From: Blakeslea trispora
Taxonomy: Eukaryota > Mucoromycota > Mucoromycetes > Mucorales > Choanephoraceae
DNA: 64,000 nucleotides
NCBI GenBank assembly: GCA_025331445.1
Contig: JAIWNE010000049.1
Coordinates: 124,001-188,000, forward strand
Direction of reading: 5' to 3'
Part shown: positions 11,177 through 21,688 of the stretch, piece by piece
Position numbering within the stretch: the first letter of the stretch is position 1
Layout of the letters: each line of letters opens with the position of its first letter
Made by a program: the position numbers and the translations under genes
Notes under the pieces: model-generated
Told to the model about the DNA's origin: nothing
What the model saw: only the letters and a program-made list of their open reading frames with translations
The model's database searches: none

Positions 11177-12517
11177 CAGTCACACCCAAAAGTGTTTAGT
11201 CCTAAATCAAATATGCATCAAATTCCTGAAGAACGTTGGTGTTCTTTCCTTTATTTCTCATCATTTTTCTAAGTAAAACAACATGAATCATACATCAAAC
11301 GGAAGCTCTGAGTCTTGTAAGAACGTCTATCACAATGATTTTGTACGGGGAGGTGTTTATTTTCTTCGAAAGTCTGGAATGAAGTATAAGGACATTGAAG
11401 CACTAACAGGTGTAAACAAGAAGCCTGCACGAAGTATAGTGGTTGGAATTGAGAAAAATGAATCTTTTGAGAAACGCAAGAGTCCAGGTAGAAAGCCCAA
11501 GGGATCAGAAGCCGATGTCAGATTGCTTGTTCGATATGTGCAGAAGGAACCATTCGCAACTTTTTCTCAGGTTCAAGCCTATGCTGCCACGTTTAGTTTG
11601 ATCGTCAACAAAAAGACCATCATCAGCTATCTGGCTCAGAAGGGATTCAATTTATACTGGGCAGCTCATAAGCCAACTCTTACTGACCGTCATAGAGAAT
11701 CCAGGTTGAATTGGGCTCTTCGCCATGTCAATTGGGACATTGACCAGTGGAAAGGAGTAGTATGGTCTGATGAGGCACGTTTTCGGGTCGAGAACAATGA
11801 TTGCGCTGCTCGAGTTATTCGAAAGAAAGGCACACGATATGATCAAAGAAATATACTCGAAACAACCAAATGGGGCAAAGGATCAGTAATGGTCTGGGCT
11901 TGCTTTTGTGCGGAGGGTTTTGGTCCCCTTGTGATCGTTGAAGGTAACATGAATCAAGATGTTTACATCGATACTTTGGCCAAGCACTTCCACCCTTGGT
12001 TCAAAGAATTGCATGATAAACATCAGAGGGACTATATTTTGCAAGAAGACGGTGCTACCTGCCACACAGGTGCCTATGCTCGTTGGTGGAAGGAGGGTCA
12101 TCAAATCAGCGGCTTTGATTACTGGCCAGTTCAAAGCCCTGATTTGAACCCTATCGAGCATGTGTGGTGGGAGCTGGAGAAGCGTCTTGCATCCCAGAGG
12201 CATACCTTTTCTAATGTGGATGAGTTGAAGGCACTGATCCAACAGGAATGGGAGCAAATTGGACTTGACTTTGCAGCTACTTTAGTTGAAAGCATGACAG
12301 CTTGATGTCAATCTGTGATCGACGCTAAAGGTGGGCATACTAAACATTAAATCGTCCACTTTTTTTTATTTTAATAAAATAAACATCTTTATCTTTTATT
12401 TTGCGAAGTTTAAGGTCTCTGCAACATGCACAACTCATACAAACTATTGTCAATGATAGAGTAATATTTCACTTAAATTTTTGGAAAAAAAGGCCTAAGC
12501 ACTTTTGGGTGTGACTG
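11177..12517 (+). mobile_element. Complete Tc1/mariner-type transposon, 1341 bp
   Basis: Ends are CAGTCACACCCAAAAGTG and its inverse, with the terminal repeats extending to about 27 bp with few mismatches. TA dinucleotides flank both ends (11175-11176 and 12518-12519), the standard Tc1/mariner target duplication. One transposase gene lies inside. It is inserted in the non-duplicated centre of the palindrome. Confidence 0.93.
11283..12305 (+). CDS. Tc1-type DDE transposase, 340 aa, stop slightly early
   Basis: An N-terminal helix-turn-helix region (YFLRKSGMKYKDIEALTGV) is followed by a basic GRKPKGS linker that resembles an AT-hook, then the DDE domain. Visible catalytic residues are Asp in WSDEARFR, Asp in LQEDGATCHTG and Glu in SPDLNPIEHVWWELE. 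By my count 35 residues separate the last two (DD35E), one more than classical Tc1. The frame stops at TGA after ESMTA. The next in-frame residues (CQSVIDAKGGHTKH, then a natural stop) align with the related arm fragment ERCQAVIDAQGG. The stop therefore replaces an Arg codon, likely CGA to TGA, and removes about 15 residues. Activity of this copy is doubtful, although the catalytic core is intact. Confidence 0.9.
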   Translation: MNHTSNGSSESCKNVYHNDFVRGGVYFLRKSGMKYKDIEALTGVNKKPARSIVVGIEKNESFEKRKSPGRKPKGSEADVRLLVRYVQKEPFATFSQVQAYAATFSLIVNKKTIISYLAQKGFNLYWAAHKPTLTDRHRESRLNWALRHVNWDIDQWKGVVWSDEARFRVENNDCAARVIRKKGTRYDQRNILETTKWGKGSVMVWACFCAEGFGPLVIVEGNMNQDVYIDTLAKHFHPWFKELHDKHQRDYILQEDGATCHTGAYARWWKEGHQISGFDYWPVQSPDLNPIEHVWWELEKRLASQRHTFSNVDELKALIQQEWEQIGLDFAATLVESMTA

Positions 12518-12957
12518 TATATTGTTTGATCTGCACTTCTTATTCGCAGTTTTAAATTTGACAATCATGGTCTCAACAAAATTCTTAGACCACCGAAGTT
12601 GATAAGACGAAAACTGAAAACATGGTGCTTCCTCCTCCCTCCCTCTTTTTGATCTCGTTTTCTCGGGTGAATAGCTTTGTCTTATTCTATTAAAAATCTT
12701 TTACCCTCGCTTAAAATCAAATATAACTGCCTTGTATCCTAGTGTTTAGCGCGAAAGATATTAAGGAAAAGGGATATTAACACATCGATATGAAAATAAA
12801 GCATGGCTCAGAGATGATGTACAACACTTTTGGTCCTCGTCTCATCAACGTCGATGTTGGTTTAGGAATGTCAAACAAACAATTTGACACCTGAATTCTT
12901 ACTTGCATCAAATTCAAGGTGAGGATTTGTCACAATAGAAGCATCAAACTTTATTTT
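12518..12957. other. Unannotated palindrome-centre sequence
   Basis: Single-copy sequence between the Tc1 element and the antisense LINE. A stretch near 12800-12890 reads open in two frames, but I cannot identify a product. No repeat of it is seen in the window. Confidence 0.4.
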
Positions 12958-14165
12958 TGGTAGAAAGTCAATTTATTGAAATAAAATTAACTGAATAAGT
13001 CACAAATCATAATGGGAGGTGCGCTTAGGATATAAATCTATAGATTATAGTAGTTTTTGAACCTTTGCAAGAACAGAAGTGAGGGAGAAAGGGATGTTAT
13101 CTATAACACTGGACCAGTGAGATTGCCAAATGGCTAAAGCTGTGGCTGCGCAGGTTGTAAAGAGGGCAGAAGGTGAAATGTGGTCATACATAGCCAAACT
13201 GTATAGCACATCTAAGACATCGGCAGGCTCAAAGTGAAGGTAGGGCACTATGCGTAAAAGAACCTCGAACCACACAGCCCATTTGAGAGGACACTCGACT
13301 GGCAAATGTGAAGGTGATTCCTGGCTCGCATGACAGAAAGGGCAGGTATCAGAAGAGTCTGGACGAAATTGAGAGATAGCCCTTTGGCTAAGAATTTTGT
13401 GATGAACGACACGATACCAGAAGGTGCGGGTATCAGGTCGGATAGGCAAATGCCAAAACCTTTTCCACGGGAATGCCTGAATAGTAGTGGGAGGTGTAAT
13501 GAGGACATCCGCCAGAATGAGTTGTCAAAAAGCCCTATTAGGAGTATGCCAGATGAGTGAGCTGGAGCAGCGGCTGCTGAAAGAAGATTCGTCAACTATA
13601 CCCAAGGACTCGGGGGGATTGACGAGCGTCTCGACGAATCTAGTCGCATAAGTCAGTGAGTTATTGACCATCAGATCTTGCCATAGACGGGCTGAGAGGC
13701 GAGGAAAAATGGGCTGATCACCACGGGTACGCGGGCGGAGACAACGACGTATTGGACCAAAAAGGAAGAAATGATCCACCAAGAGAATATTAGGCCGGCG
13801 AGTGAGAATCCAATGGTCAGTCGGAATGTCAGTGAAGAGAGCGTGGAGCGGTAAGCAGGCCATGGTTGCAGGAGTGCACATAGTATTGTCTAAAGTCACT
13901 CTGTCCGTGATGAGGTCCAAGGTTTCGAAAATAGAGTGCATAGCAAATCCGTACTCCAAGGATATGCTCAACCGTAATGAAGGGAGAAAAGCATGAGAGT
14001 AGCGTTGGAGATCCATGAGTGAAGAATCTGCGAATTGTGTGTTGACGATACAACTGACAGAGCAACCGATCGTTGGGAGGTCGAAGAATCATTTTCGACC
14101 AGCGGGAGGTCAGACTGTGTTGTTGAACCTGGGAGTCTAGCAAGCCCAGTCCTCCTTCGTCCCTT
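12958..14165 (-). pseudogene. 5'-truncated antisense L1-like LINE (ORF2 C-terminus and 3'UTR)
   Basis: Minus-strand frames align with the end of the full-length LINE's ORF2: DEGGLGLLDSQVQ against EGGLGLLNPSIQ near 14150, DIPTDHWILTRRPNILLVD against DLPVDHWLHRHKTLPASLF, and CPFCHASQESPSHLPVECP against CSLCRQEETHNHFLAECP. The reading shifts frame at least once near 13500, so it is dead. It is a different, diverged copy, truncated within the region following the RT domain. The 3' end lies near 12960, with no clear poly(A) or target duplication. Confidence 0.85.
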
Positions 14166-14359
14166 GATAAACAGAAATGAGCGTAACGAAATTCAGGCTT
14201 TATTCCCCTATTGACAAACTGATAAATGATGGAACGCAGCCGCCTAAAGAATCAAAACACTTTTCATGTGTTCCATTGATTTCAGGAAAAATTGTATATA
14301 AGAAAAAGTTTCAAACTGAGAAAGTTTTTATAGTCCAACTAAGATTGATAAGCGCATAC

Positions 14360-15739
14360 ATGGCTCCTTCCGATAACCAACACTTTTCCTTGCGAGCGGA
14401 GTTGGAATCGACTTCGCCACCTAAAGGCACCAAACCCAAACTTTCATACGCTCAGGCAGTAGCTGCAAAGACGAAAGTCTCATTAGTCCCTCAGGACCTC
14501 AAGTTGCCCGATCGAGATGCACCTGATCGGCTTCATACCTTCCAATCGAGAATCTATCGAGAAGCCAAATCGCCTGGTGCTCTCCTGCTTGATCTCTCGG
14601 AGATCAAGGACGCTTACACTGATTTCCAAAGTCTCGAGATCGTCATACAACAACGCCCTAAGATCTTCGGGTGCCAGTTTCTCAGCGAAGGCAAACGTAG
14701 ATATCTTGAACTGTACGTTCGCCCAAAGGACGATGTCAACGACATCAAACAAAACGGAGTAGTGTTTACAAAGAAGAATCTAAGAGTTTTTCCATGCACA
14801 GCAGTCTCAGGAGACTACTCCATCACTACTGTCAACCTCTCTCACCTTCCTTTTGTCCACCCTGACGAGATTGGTGCTGGTCTCAAGACCAGCCTTGCCC
14901 CCTTTGGGGAAGTTATAGATGTAGGTATTGTAACTGAACCCAAACTGGGAGTGTTTATGGGTTCCGGTTATGCTGTCATCGGTAGAGATCGAAAGTCTAC
15001 TGAGTATCATGAACTGTCTCACACAGTCAATTGGTGTGAATCCAAGGACCAGATTTTTCACTGTACCTGGAGCAACATGCCAACGTGGTGCCGATACTGT
15101 CATCAAACAGGCCACACAAAGTTTGAGTGCGAAAAGTCTAAGGCCCGTATAATTTGCTACAGCTGTCAACAACTGGGTCACCGCTCTTTCGAGTGTCCCA
15201 GAAAGGTGGCTACGGTTCAGAACAAACGTAGGAAAGGAGCTTCCGGATCTGCCTCTAAACCGATCTCCAATGAGGCCATGAAATCCCAGTTTGCTCCGAC
15301 ACCATCCTCCAAGACATCTACGGTAAACCCAGACACACCTGTTATGCCAATTCGATCAGAAGCTCAGAATTCGATCGTGGAGATTCCCGTAAACAACGGA
15401 GCTGAAGCTGATGATGAGGACGACTCCAGCGATTCGGATTTTCATATGTCAGATGCTGACTCGGCCGACAACTCTGATACAGGATCCGAGATGGAAGGTC
15501 TAGAAGAACCTCAGATAGATCAACAGGAATATGAAAACCTCCTTCAGGACCAAAAATTGGAACTGAAGACTATCCGAACCTCGGCCCCCTTGACAACAGA
15601 CCTCAACACAAACTCACAAGAGATTGTGAACGATGAAGAACGCAGAGAGTTAGAGTCTCTGCATCGCACAATCAATGATATGTATTCCAATGGACCTACT
15701 CAGACAGCTCATCCGGAGGCGGGTGAGAACCGTCAATAA
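14360..15739 (+). CDS. LINE ORF1, nucleic-acid-binding protein, 459 aa
   Basis: The start at 14360 (MAPSDNQHFS) is chosen because the element begins there by its target duplication. The upstream 61 in-frame codons are flank. Two CCHC zinc knuckles (CRYCHQTGHTKFEC and CYSCQQLGHRSFEC, spacing CX2CX4HX4C) lie around residues 250-285. They are followed by a Ser/Pro-rich linker and an acidic C-terminus (DDEDDSSDSD). Proteins of this type coat the element RNA. The frame is intact. ORF2 begins 8 bp after its stop. Confidence 0.9.
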   Translation: MAPSDNQHFSLRAELESTSPPKGTKPKLSYAQAVAAKTKVSLVPQDLKLPDRDAPDRLHTFQSRIYREAKSPGALLLDLSEIKDAYTDFQSLEIVIQQRPKIFGCQFLSEGKRRYLELYVRPKDDVNDIKQNGVVFTKKNLRVFPCTAVSGDYSITTVNLSHLPFVHPDEIGAGLKTSLAPFGEVIDVGIVTEPKLGVFMGSGYAVIGRDRKSTEYHELSHTVNWCESKDQIFHCTWSNMPTWCRYCHQTGHTKFECEKSKARIICYSCQQLGHRSFECPRKVATVQNKRRKGASGSASKPISNEAMKSQFAPTPSSKTSTVNPDTPVMPIRSEAQNSIVEIPVNNGAEADDEDDSSDSDFHMSDADSADNSDTGSEMEGLEEPQIDQQEYENLLQDQKLELKTIRTSAPLTTDLNTNSQEIVNDEERRELESLHRTINDMYSNGPTQTAHPEAGENRQ

Positions 15740-15747
15740 GTATTCTT

Positions 15748-18700
15748 ATGCAGCCTAAACAAATTTTATGCAAATTAGCTTCACTCAATGCCAATGGCTT
15801 GGTGAAAACTACTAACAACTCCACTCCTTCCTCATATTTACGCTTTTTAAGATTACAAGATTTCTCCATTTTATGCTTTCAGGAAACTCACGCTTCCACA
15901 CCAGCCACGATCGACAATCTAAACATTCGACTACAACCTACTCACTCCTTCTGGACTCCACATGTGGGGATTGTCTCCTTTTCATTGGATTTTTATATCG
16001 ACATTGTCGACACATCCGCTTATTTCATTTCCCCTCGCTTTCAACTATGCAAAATATCACATCCACTTAAATTTTATGATCCCTTTTATATACTGAATAT
16101 TTACGCTCCGGTAAGTCCTTCATCAGAAAGAAGGGAATTCTACTCCAAATTAGCAGAGATGCTACAACACCTACGCACAACAATACCGTTCGACAACCTT
16201 GTAATCCTAGGGGATTTCAACTATTCTCATCTACGTCCATCGACACTAGACAGAGAGACTTCTCTGGAATGGCGAACATTACTGGATACCAATTTTTTTA
16301 ACTGTATGTGTCTTAACAAATTGCAGGATGTACCTACATTTCAACGTACCAGGGGACCGAATTCGACAGTTCACTCAGTTATCGACTATATATACGCTGG
16401 CACAACTTTACACCAAAGCCAGATAGCAAGCCCAATTACTCATTTAGCACCCTCTTGGTCGGACCACACCATCCTTTCAGCTACTATCCAAATGGGTATC
16501 TCCAAGATAAGCGGAGGCCTTTGGCGGGCCAACCCAGCTTATACTCGACACAAGGCTTTCCGAGACAAAGTACAGCGTACGATAACTAAAATTGTTTGTC
16601 ATCCACCTGAGGGTGTCTCCCCTCAATTGCTGTGGGAACAGGTCAAAGAGGCCACAGGTAACCTAGCCAAAAAATATGGTATTAAACACACATGCTGGAG
16701 AACCGAAACCCTTAAGAAACTGGAAAAGAGGAAGAATCGCATTCTTCGAAGCAAACCGCCTCCTGCCATTAGAGCTACGGTTCTTCCCCCGCTTATGAAA
16801 CAAATTCAACAACTTCAACAGGAACTGACGGATATTGCCGCACTCAAAGCCAACATTCGTTGGCGAGAGCGAGGTGAAAAGTCGGCTTCGTTTCTGAAGC
16901 TGGTTCATCAACGTCGTAGTGTCGCCCAATACATGGCGGGCTTTAGAGACTTTTTTTTTTTTTTTGTATGAGTTAATTTATTGAAGAAAATTAAACCATG
17001 AAAAAGTCACACGTCATATTGAGAGTTAAAATCGGGCTTTAGAGACTCCATCCACACTGAGGAGAATGTCAGTACTGACCCAGAGAGAATGCATCAGATT
17101 GCTCAGGCATTTTATCAGACGCTCTATACCGCCGACTTTGTAGAACCTACTGTCATCGCAGCATATCTAGACGGGATTCAGTTTCCTAGCAGCGGTGACC
17201 CCAATCGAATGGCGAGTTTACTGCACGCGATTACCATTGATGAATTACAGACACTGGTCCAACGCAGTCCAAAGCAGAGCAGCCCTGGGAGTGATGGTCT
17301 CGGATACACATATTTGGCTATGCTTTTGAAAATGCCAATATTGCACCCACTCATATTGCAAGTGTATAATGACGCGCTTTTCAAAGGTGTGTTCCCAGAG
17401 TCCTGGAAAGACATTCGTGTCAGGCTCCTTCCGAAAAAGGGTGACCTCACAGACCTGAAGAATTGGCGACCGATATCGTTGATCAATTGTGACAGCAAGA
17501 CATTTACCCGACTTCTAACTCAATGAATGGCTCCGATCATGACTACAATAATCAATCGCTATCAAACAGGCTTTCTGAGGGGTCGATTCATTGGTGAAAA
17601 TGGATTATTGCTCCACCTGATTTTGCAACAGTCTAGATTACAGCAAACCGAGGGAGTGGGCTTACTACTCGACCAAGAGAAGGCCTTTGATCGAGTGTAT
17701 TCTCAATATCTCATTCAGGTAATGCATAAATACTCGTTCCCCCCTACACTGATCCGTTGCATAGAAAATCTTTTCTTCTACAATTCAGTACGCATCAACA
17801 TCAACGGGGAATTTACGGAAGCGGTCAATCAGACCAGGGGCCTACGTCAGGGAGACCCTCTCTCTCCATTACTGTTTAATTTAGTGTTGGAACCTTTGCT
17901 TTTGTCCATTCAACAAGATCAAGGCTACATCGGATATCGCTCTCTTGCTCCTATCGGTGAACAACAGGTCAAATGTATAGCTTATGCTGACGACATTTGT
18001 GCTTTGATCAAAGATTCTGATGATTACCGTCGCTTAAATGGTCATTTAGACGCCTATGCATCGGTCTCCAACGCTCGCTTCAACCAGAATAAAACAGAGG
18101 CGTTTTCATTAAACGGGAATCCGCAACAACATTGGACAGCCCTATTCCAAAGGGACTCAATCTCCACTTACTACACGAAATTCTCCCCTGATCCCTTCCG
18201 ATATCTTGGATTTCAGATGTCCTATACGTTAGCTCAGAAGAAAAAATGTCAGGAAACCTTAGTAGAAACATTGCGTTCGGGTATGGCTGTCTACTCTCAA
18301 AGATCTCTTTCCATTCGTGGTAGAGTAACGATCTTGAACACCCTTCTGCTTTCTAAACTATGGCATTCGCTTCGATTGCTACCTGTGGACAGTACCACCC
18401 TAAAAACAATCAGGTCGTTATGTTATCAATTTGTGTGGCAAAACAAGTCCCCTCGTGCTTCCTTTGATCAGCTTTGTCTACCGCGAACTGAGGGTGGTTT
18501 GGGCTTGCTTAACCCAAGCATACAGGCACTAGTACTTCAAATGAAATGGTTACGCTCACTATTTAGCAGGGAATCCTCTTCTCTCAAAGTTATGATGTTA
18601 CACCACTTTGCGCTAATGTCGCCTTGCATTGAAGAACCTTTATTTACCTTTTATTCGCCGGATCATCGCCCTCATGACTTAGCACACCCGACCTCCTTTG

Positions 18701-19656
18701 TCCACTCTTTATACAAGGCATTTGATCACTTCAAGATCAAATTCTCTTTCGATGAAGTTCCTCTCCTTGTAATTTTACAGTGGCCTCTTAGGAGGTTTTT
18801 TGAAGACCTTCCTGTCGACCATTGGTTGCATCGTCACAAGACACTGCCTGCTTCACTCTTTTTGGATACTACATCTGGATCACTACCTCTGGTTATCCGC
18901 CGTCCAGGAACATATGCACGCCACCCTTATCTCCTTTTCAGGCTCTACCGCGAAGTGGTAGCAGAGTCCTCTATACACTTCCTTCCCATAGTAAACACAT
19001 GGATTCACTTCCACCCTTCGGCTTCATCCTACCAGCCAACCTCAGATGCTCTCCGTGACCAAGTAATTACAAACCATCTGTGGAACAACTTCACAACCAA
19101 AGCCTATAGATTACACAATTATACTGCTGCTACTGATCGCCGAGCTCAAATACCCTCTAGTATGCTTTTAAAATTTTGGAATCTCAGGATTCATCTCCCA
19201 GTTCGGACACTTGGTTATAGAACGTTTCGCCGTATTCTCCCTACAGCTCACTGGCTACATGCAATAGGTGCCCGTGATTCATCCCTCTGTAGCTTATGTC
19301 GTCAAGAAGAGACACATAATCATTTTCTCGCTGAGTGCCCAGTCCGTTGGAGTATATGGGTAGAAATTCTTGTTGCTTACTTTCCACATCATTACTTCAT
19401 CCCAACCGAAGTGGTTGATATTTTGAATCTCAGGGCTATACCTCCTCCGCTTGCTTCTTCTACCAATGCTCTTTTGACTGTGGTATTTACGACTCACTGG
19501 GTAATTTGGGTAGGATATTGGCGCCTACATTTCGATGCAGCACCTATAGTGCCTGAAGCTCTTCTAAACCGTGCAATATCCCTCATAGCTCGCTCTGCCA
19601 TCACTACCACCCATAATCTTCACTCACTCCATCCTTTTCTTTCCTTGTCTTCTTAA
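15748..19656 (+). pseudogene. LINE ORF2, endonuclease-reverse transcriptase, interrupted
   Basis: N-terminal apurinic-type endonuclease: LASLNANGL, CFQETHAS, ILGDFNYS, VIDYIYAG and SDHTILSA carry the expected Asn, Glu, Asp-Asn and Asp-His residues. The reverse transcriptase follows: LLPKKGDLTDLKNWRPISL, LLLDQEKAFDRVY, LRQGDPLSPLLFN and the catalytic YADD near 17985. A C-terminal Cys-rich motif is CSLCRQEETHNHFLAEC. Two lesions break it. One is an 82-bp insertion with a 14-bp duplication at 16937-17046; this adds 96 bp in phase but brings stops. The other is a lone TGA at 17524-17526 between LLTQ and MAPIMTT, where relatives usually have a basic residue. Otherwise the frame is open throughout, so inactivation is recent. 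Confidence 0.93.
16951..17032 (-). mobile_element. 82-bp 5'-truncated LINE 3' end inserted in ORF2
   Basis: The insert starts with 15 T, i.e. a poly(A) on the minus strand. It then matches the 3'UTR of the antisense LINE near 12960-13020 (shared blocks AATTTATTGAA, AAAATTAA, AAGTCACA). It is flanked by a perfect 14-bp duplication CGGGCTTTAGAGAC at 16937-16950 and 17033-17046. This is a textbook target-primed reverse-transcription product in opposite orientation to its host element. Confidence 0.9.
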
Positions 19657-19731
19657 ACTAGATTGTTGTCTTAGATTTTAGCTTTCAGTACATCCACGCC
19701 CCACCTCTCAGCGATGTGTGGCTATTTGTTA

Positions 19732-20397
19732 GAGATATATGTCGAAAGTTTCACCCCGAAAATTGGTCTTTTTTCAAGTATTGTGACTACTTCACAAGGA
19801 ATGGTCGCACGTAGTTATTATGCATATGGTTGTAAAGCTCTTTTAATACTCTTTCATCTTTGCTTTAATACAATTTTCTAAAAATGTACGCTAAAGAAGA
19901 TATTCTTGACACTAAAAAATTTACAACTGAAACTTTTACCCTTTTGAGTCGAATGGTCGATGTCATCGTCAATAAGAGACTCGATGATCGCAACATCGCG
20001 AAGCTTGAGCCCCACCAAGCTCTAATTGAGCTCCTTGGCATCACCGACTATGCTGCTCAGAAAGCGATTAATATACATTGTGAGCGTTCGGAACCTTCCG
20101 AAAAAAAACATATGGGTCGTCCTCCTCATCAATTGCAGCCGGAATATATTTTTGCCGTTAAGAAATAGCTGCAAAAACACTTCTTTCTGAGTTTTAAAGT
20201 GGCCTTTTTTTTATCCAAAATGATGAAATCTACTTTTTAAGCTTCCTCAAGTTGTAATGATCAGAGAGAAGCAAGACCTAACCCAAAAAAATTCGCAACT
20301 TTTTTCTGATCGAATGGTACTACTCTTGCAAAAATCTGATGATTATAGCGAGAGTAAATCAAAAACGGAGCGGGATGAAACTTTCTACATATATCTC
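19732..20397 (+). mobile_element. 666-bp TA-flanked DNA element with about 28-bp terminal inverted repeats
   Basis: The left end GAGATATATGTCGAAAGTTTC and right end GAAACTTTCTACATATATCTC are inverse of each other with one mismatch. TA flanks both ends (19730-19731, 20398-20399). It lies in the last bases of the LINE tail and so inserted after the LINE. Size and TA target fit a non-autonomous Tc1/mariner-type derivative. Its ends do not match the 1341-bp Tc1 element. Confidence 0.82.
19884..20168 (+). CDS. 94-aa frame in the TA-flanked element, possible transposase N-terminus
   Basis: Starts MYAKEDILDTKKFTTETFTL and ends PEYIFAVKK, followed by a stop. It includes a basic GRPPHQLQPEY stretch like the linkers after transposase DNA-binding domains. 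No catalytic motif is present. It could be the leftover N-terminal part of a deleted transposase, or an unrelated small frame. Confidence 0.4.
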   Translation: MYAKEDILDTKKFTTETFTLLSRMVDVIVNKRLDDRNIAKLEPHQALIELLGITDYAAQKAINIHCERSEPSEKKHMGRPPHQLQPEYIFAVKK

Positions 20398-20757
20398 TAA
20401 AAAATTGATAAGCGCATACTTTACTCTAGATATCATAAAACAACTCAATATTTCTTTTTTAGGTCAAGTGTGAAAGTAAAGCATTTCATTAAAGAAAGGA
20501 AGGTATCGAAACAAGTGTAAATGAACTAGCTAATGCGAATAATGACAGTTACGATATAAAAGAAAAACAAACCAAGAAACTACCAAGAGCCTTTATTGAG
20601 AACATCACTACATTCACTTGCAGAAGGATTAAATTTAATACCGTATCCAAAATTACATTTAAAAACTCTTCTTAGTTCTCTCAAAGAACCTGTTGTATAA
20701 GTTCTTTTTGATTAACAGAGTCAACCACGTGAAGGTGAGAGTTTGTCTGACTCCAAG

Positions 20758-21104
20758 CCCCAGATCCCAACCAACAGCAAGTATCGTAGCTACATCCACA
20801 AGACATTGGGTGAAGTCCGCCCTAAAGCGTCCGTAAAAGCACCTCGTAGCAGGTAGCTTAGACTCATGTAATAAACCAACATGTAGCCTTGCAATGCATT
20901 GGACTACAAAGGTCTACTACCAACTTCACTTTTGCAAGATAACTTCAAGGCTACGTTATCAAGCGCACACTGTCGTATTAGTCCTAGCCCGGGCACTTTC
21001 TAACAAACCGAAAGCTACACTGTGGGTAGGCGTCCACAACAGCGAGAGAATAAGAGCTCTATCTGCCTTATCTCCGTTGAATCCTAGTAAACCCCAGATC
21101 CCAA
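20758..21104. repeat. Block bounded by 13-bp direct repeats, right arm
   Basis: Mirror of 10077-10423: CCCCAGATCCCAA at 20758-20770 and 21092-21104. Confidence 0.4.
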
Positions 21105-21688
21105 GTTGCACTACCACATCAGACTAAACATCTGTAATAATGGAAGTGATGTGAAAAAGAAATAATTTATTAGGTGCGTGAACTAAACGTATACTCAGTT
21201 TAAATTTAAGAAATGACGTAGACCTTTTTGGTATCACGTACACCTTTTCCACGATTATTTCGCTCACAAAAAGAAAAAAAAATCGTTCGTAAAAAAATAA
21301 AAATAATGCTCAGGATAAAAATAAAGTGCTCGCTTTTAGTAAAAAAAAAAAAAAAAACTTACTCACTCTTCAAGCAATATTGATCAGTGATTAAGAGCAA
21401 GCTCATGAGACGGTAACCGCTGAAATAGGCAGCAATTGCTATGAGAACTACTGATACACTTGCGGTTTAGTTTTTCTAGTCTGAACATTCTTTTTATGAG
21501 TGAAATAATCGTACATTTATTCTTTTTTGCACCCCAAATTGACATTGGGATAAATTTATTTTTTGAACTTCAGTAATAAGGGCATAAAAGTTGACAAGTT
21601 CAGTTATGTGTCTAAACGATACTTATATGCACTCTGACTTTTACAAATGGTTGTTTATAGTATTGGTTTTATTTTTGTGCAATTGATT

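Larger units (their letters stand above)
14360..20403 (+). mobile_element. L1-like non-LTR retrotransposon with 16-bp target duplication
   Basis: The direct repeat ATTGATAAGCGCATAC lies at 14344-14359 and 20404-20419, bracketing ORF1, ORF2 and the 3'UTR. The 5' boundary coincides exactly with the ORF1 ATG at 14360. The 3' tail, once the inserted 666-bp element is removed, is a short TAAAAA. Two later insertions sit inside it: 82 bp at 16951-17032 and 666 bp at 19732-20397. In-frame codons upstream of 14360 belong to the target sequence, not to the LINE. Confidence 0.9.

Noticed and set aside
14177..14359. N-terminal 61 codons of LINE ORF1
   Set aside because: They lie outside the 16-bp target duplication, so they are target-site DNA that happens to be open in frame.
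12958..19656. Head-to-head LINEs as one twin-priming product
   Set aside because: Twin priming inverts the 5' part of one element. Here the inverted piece is the 3' end of a diverged copy, and the plus-strand copy is complete with its own target duplication.
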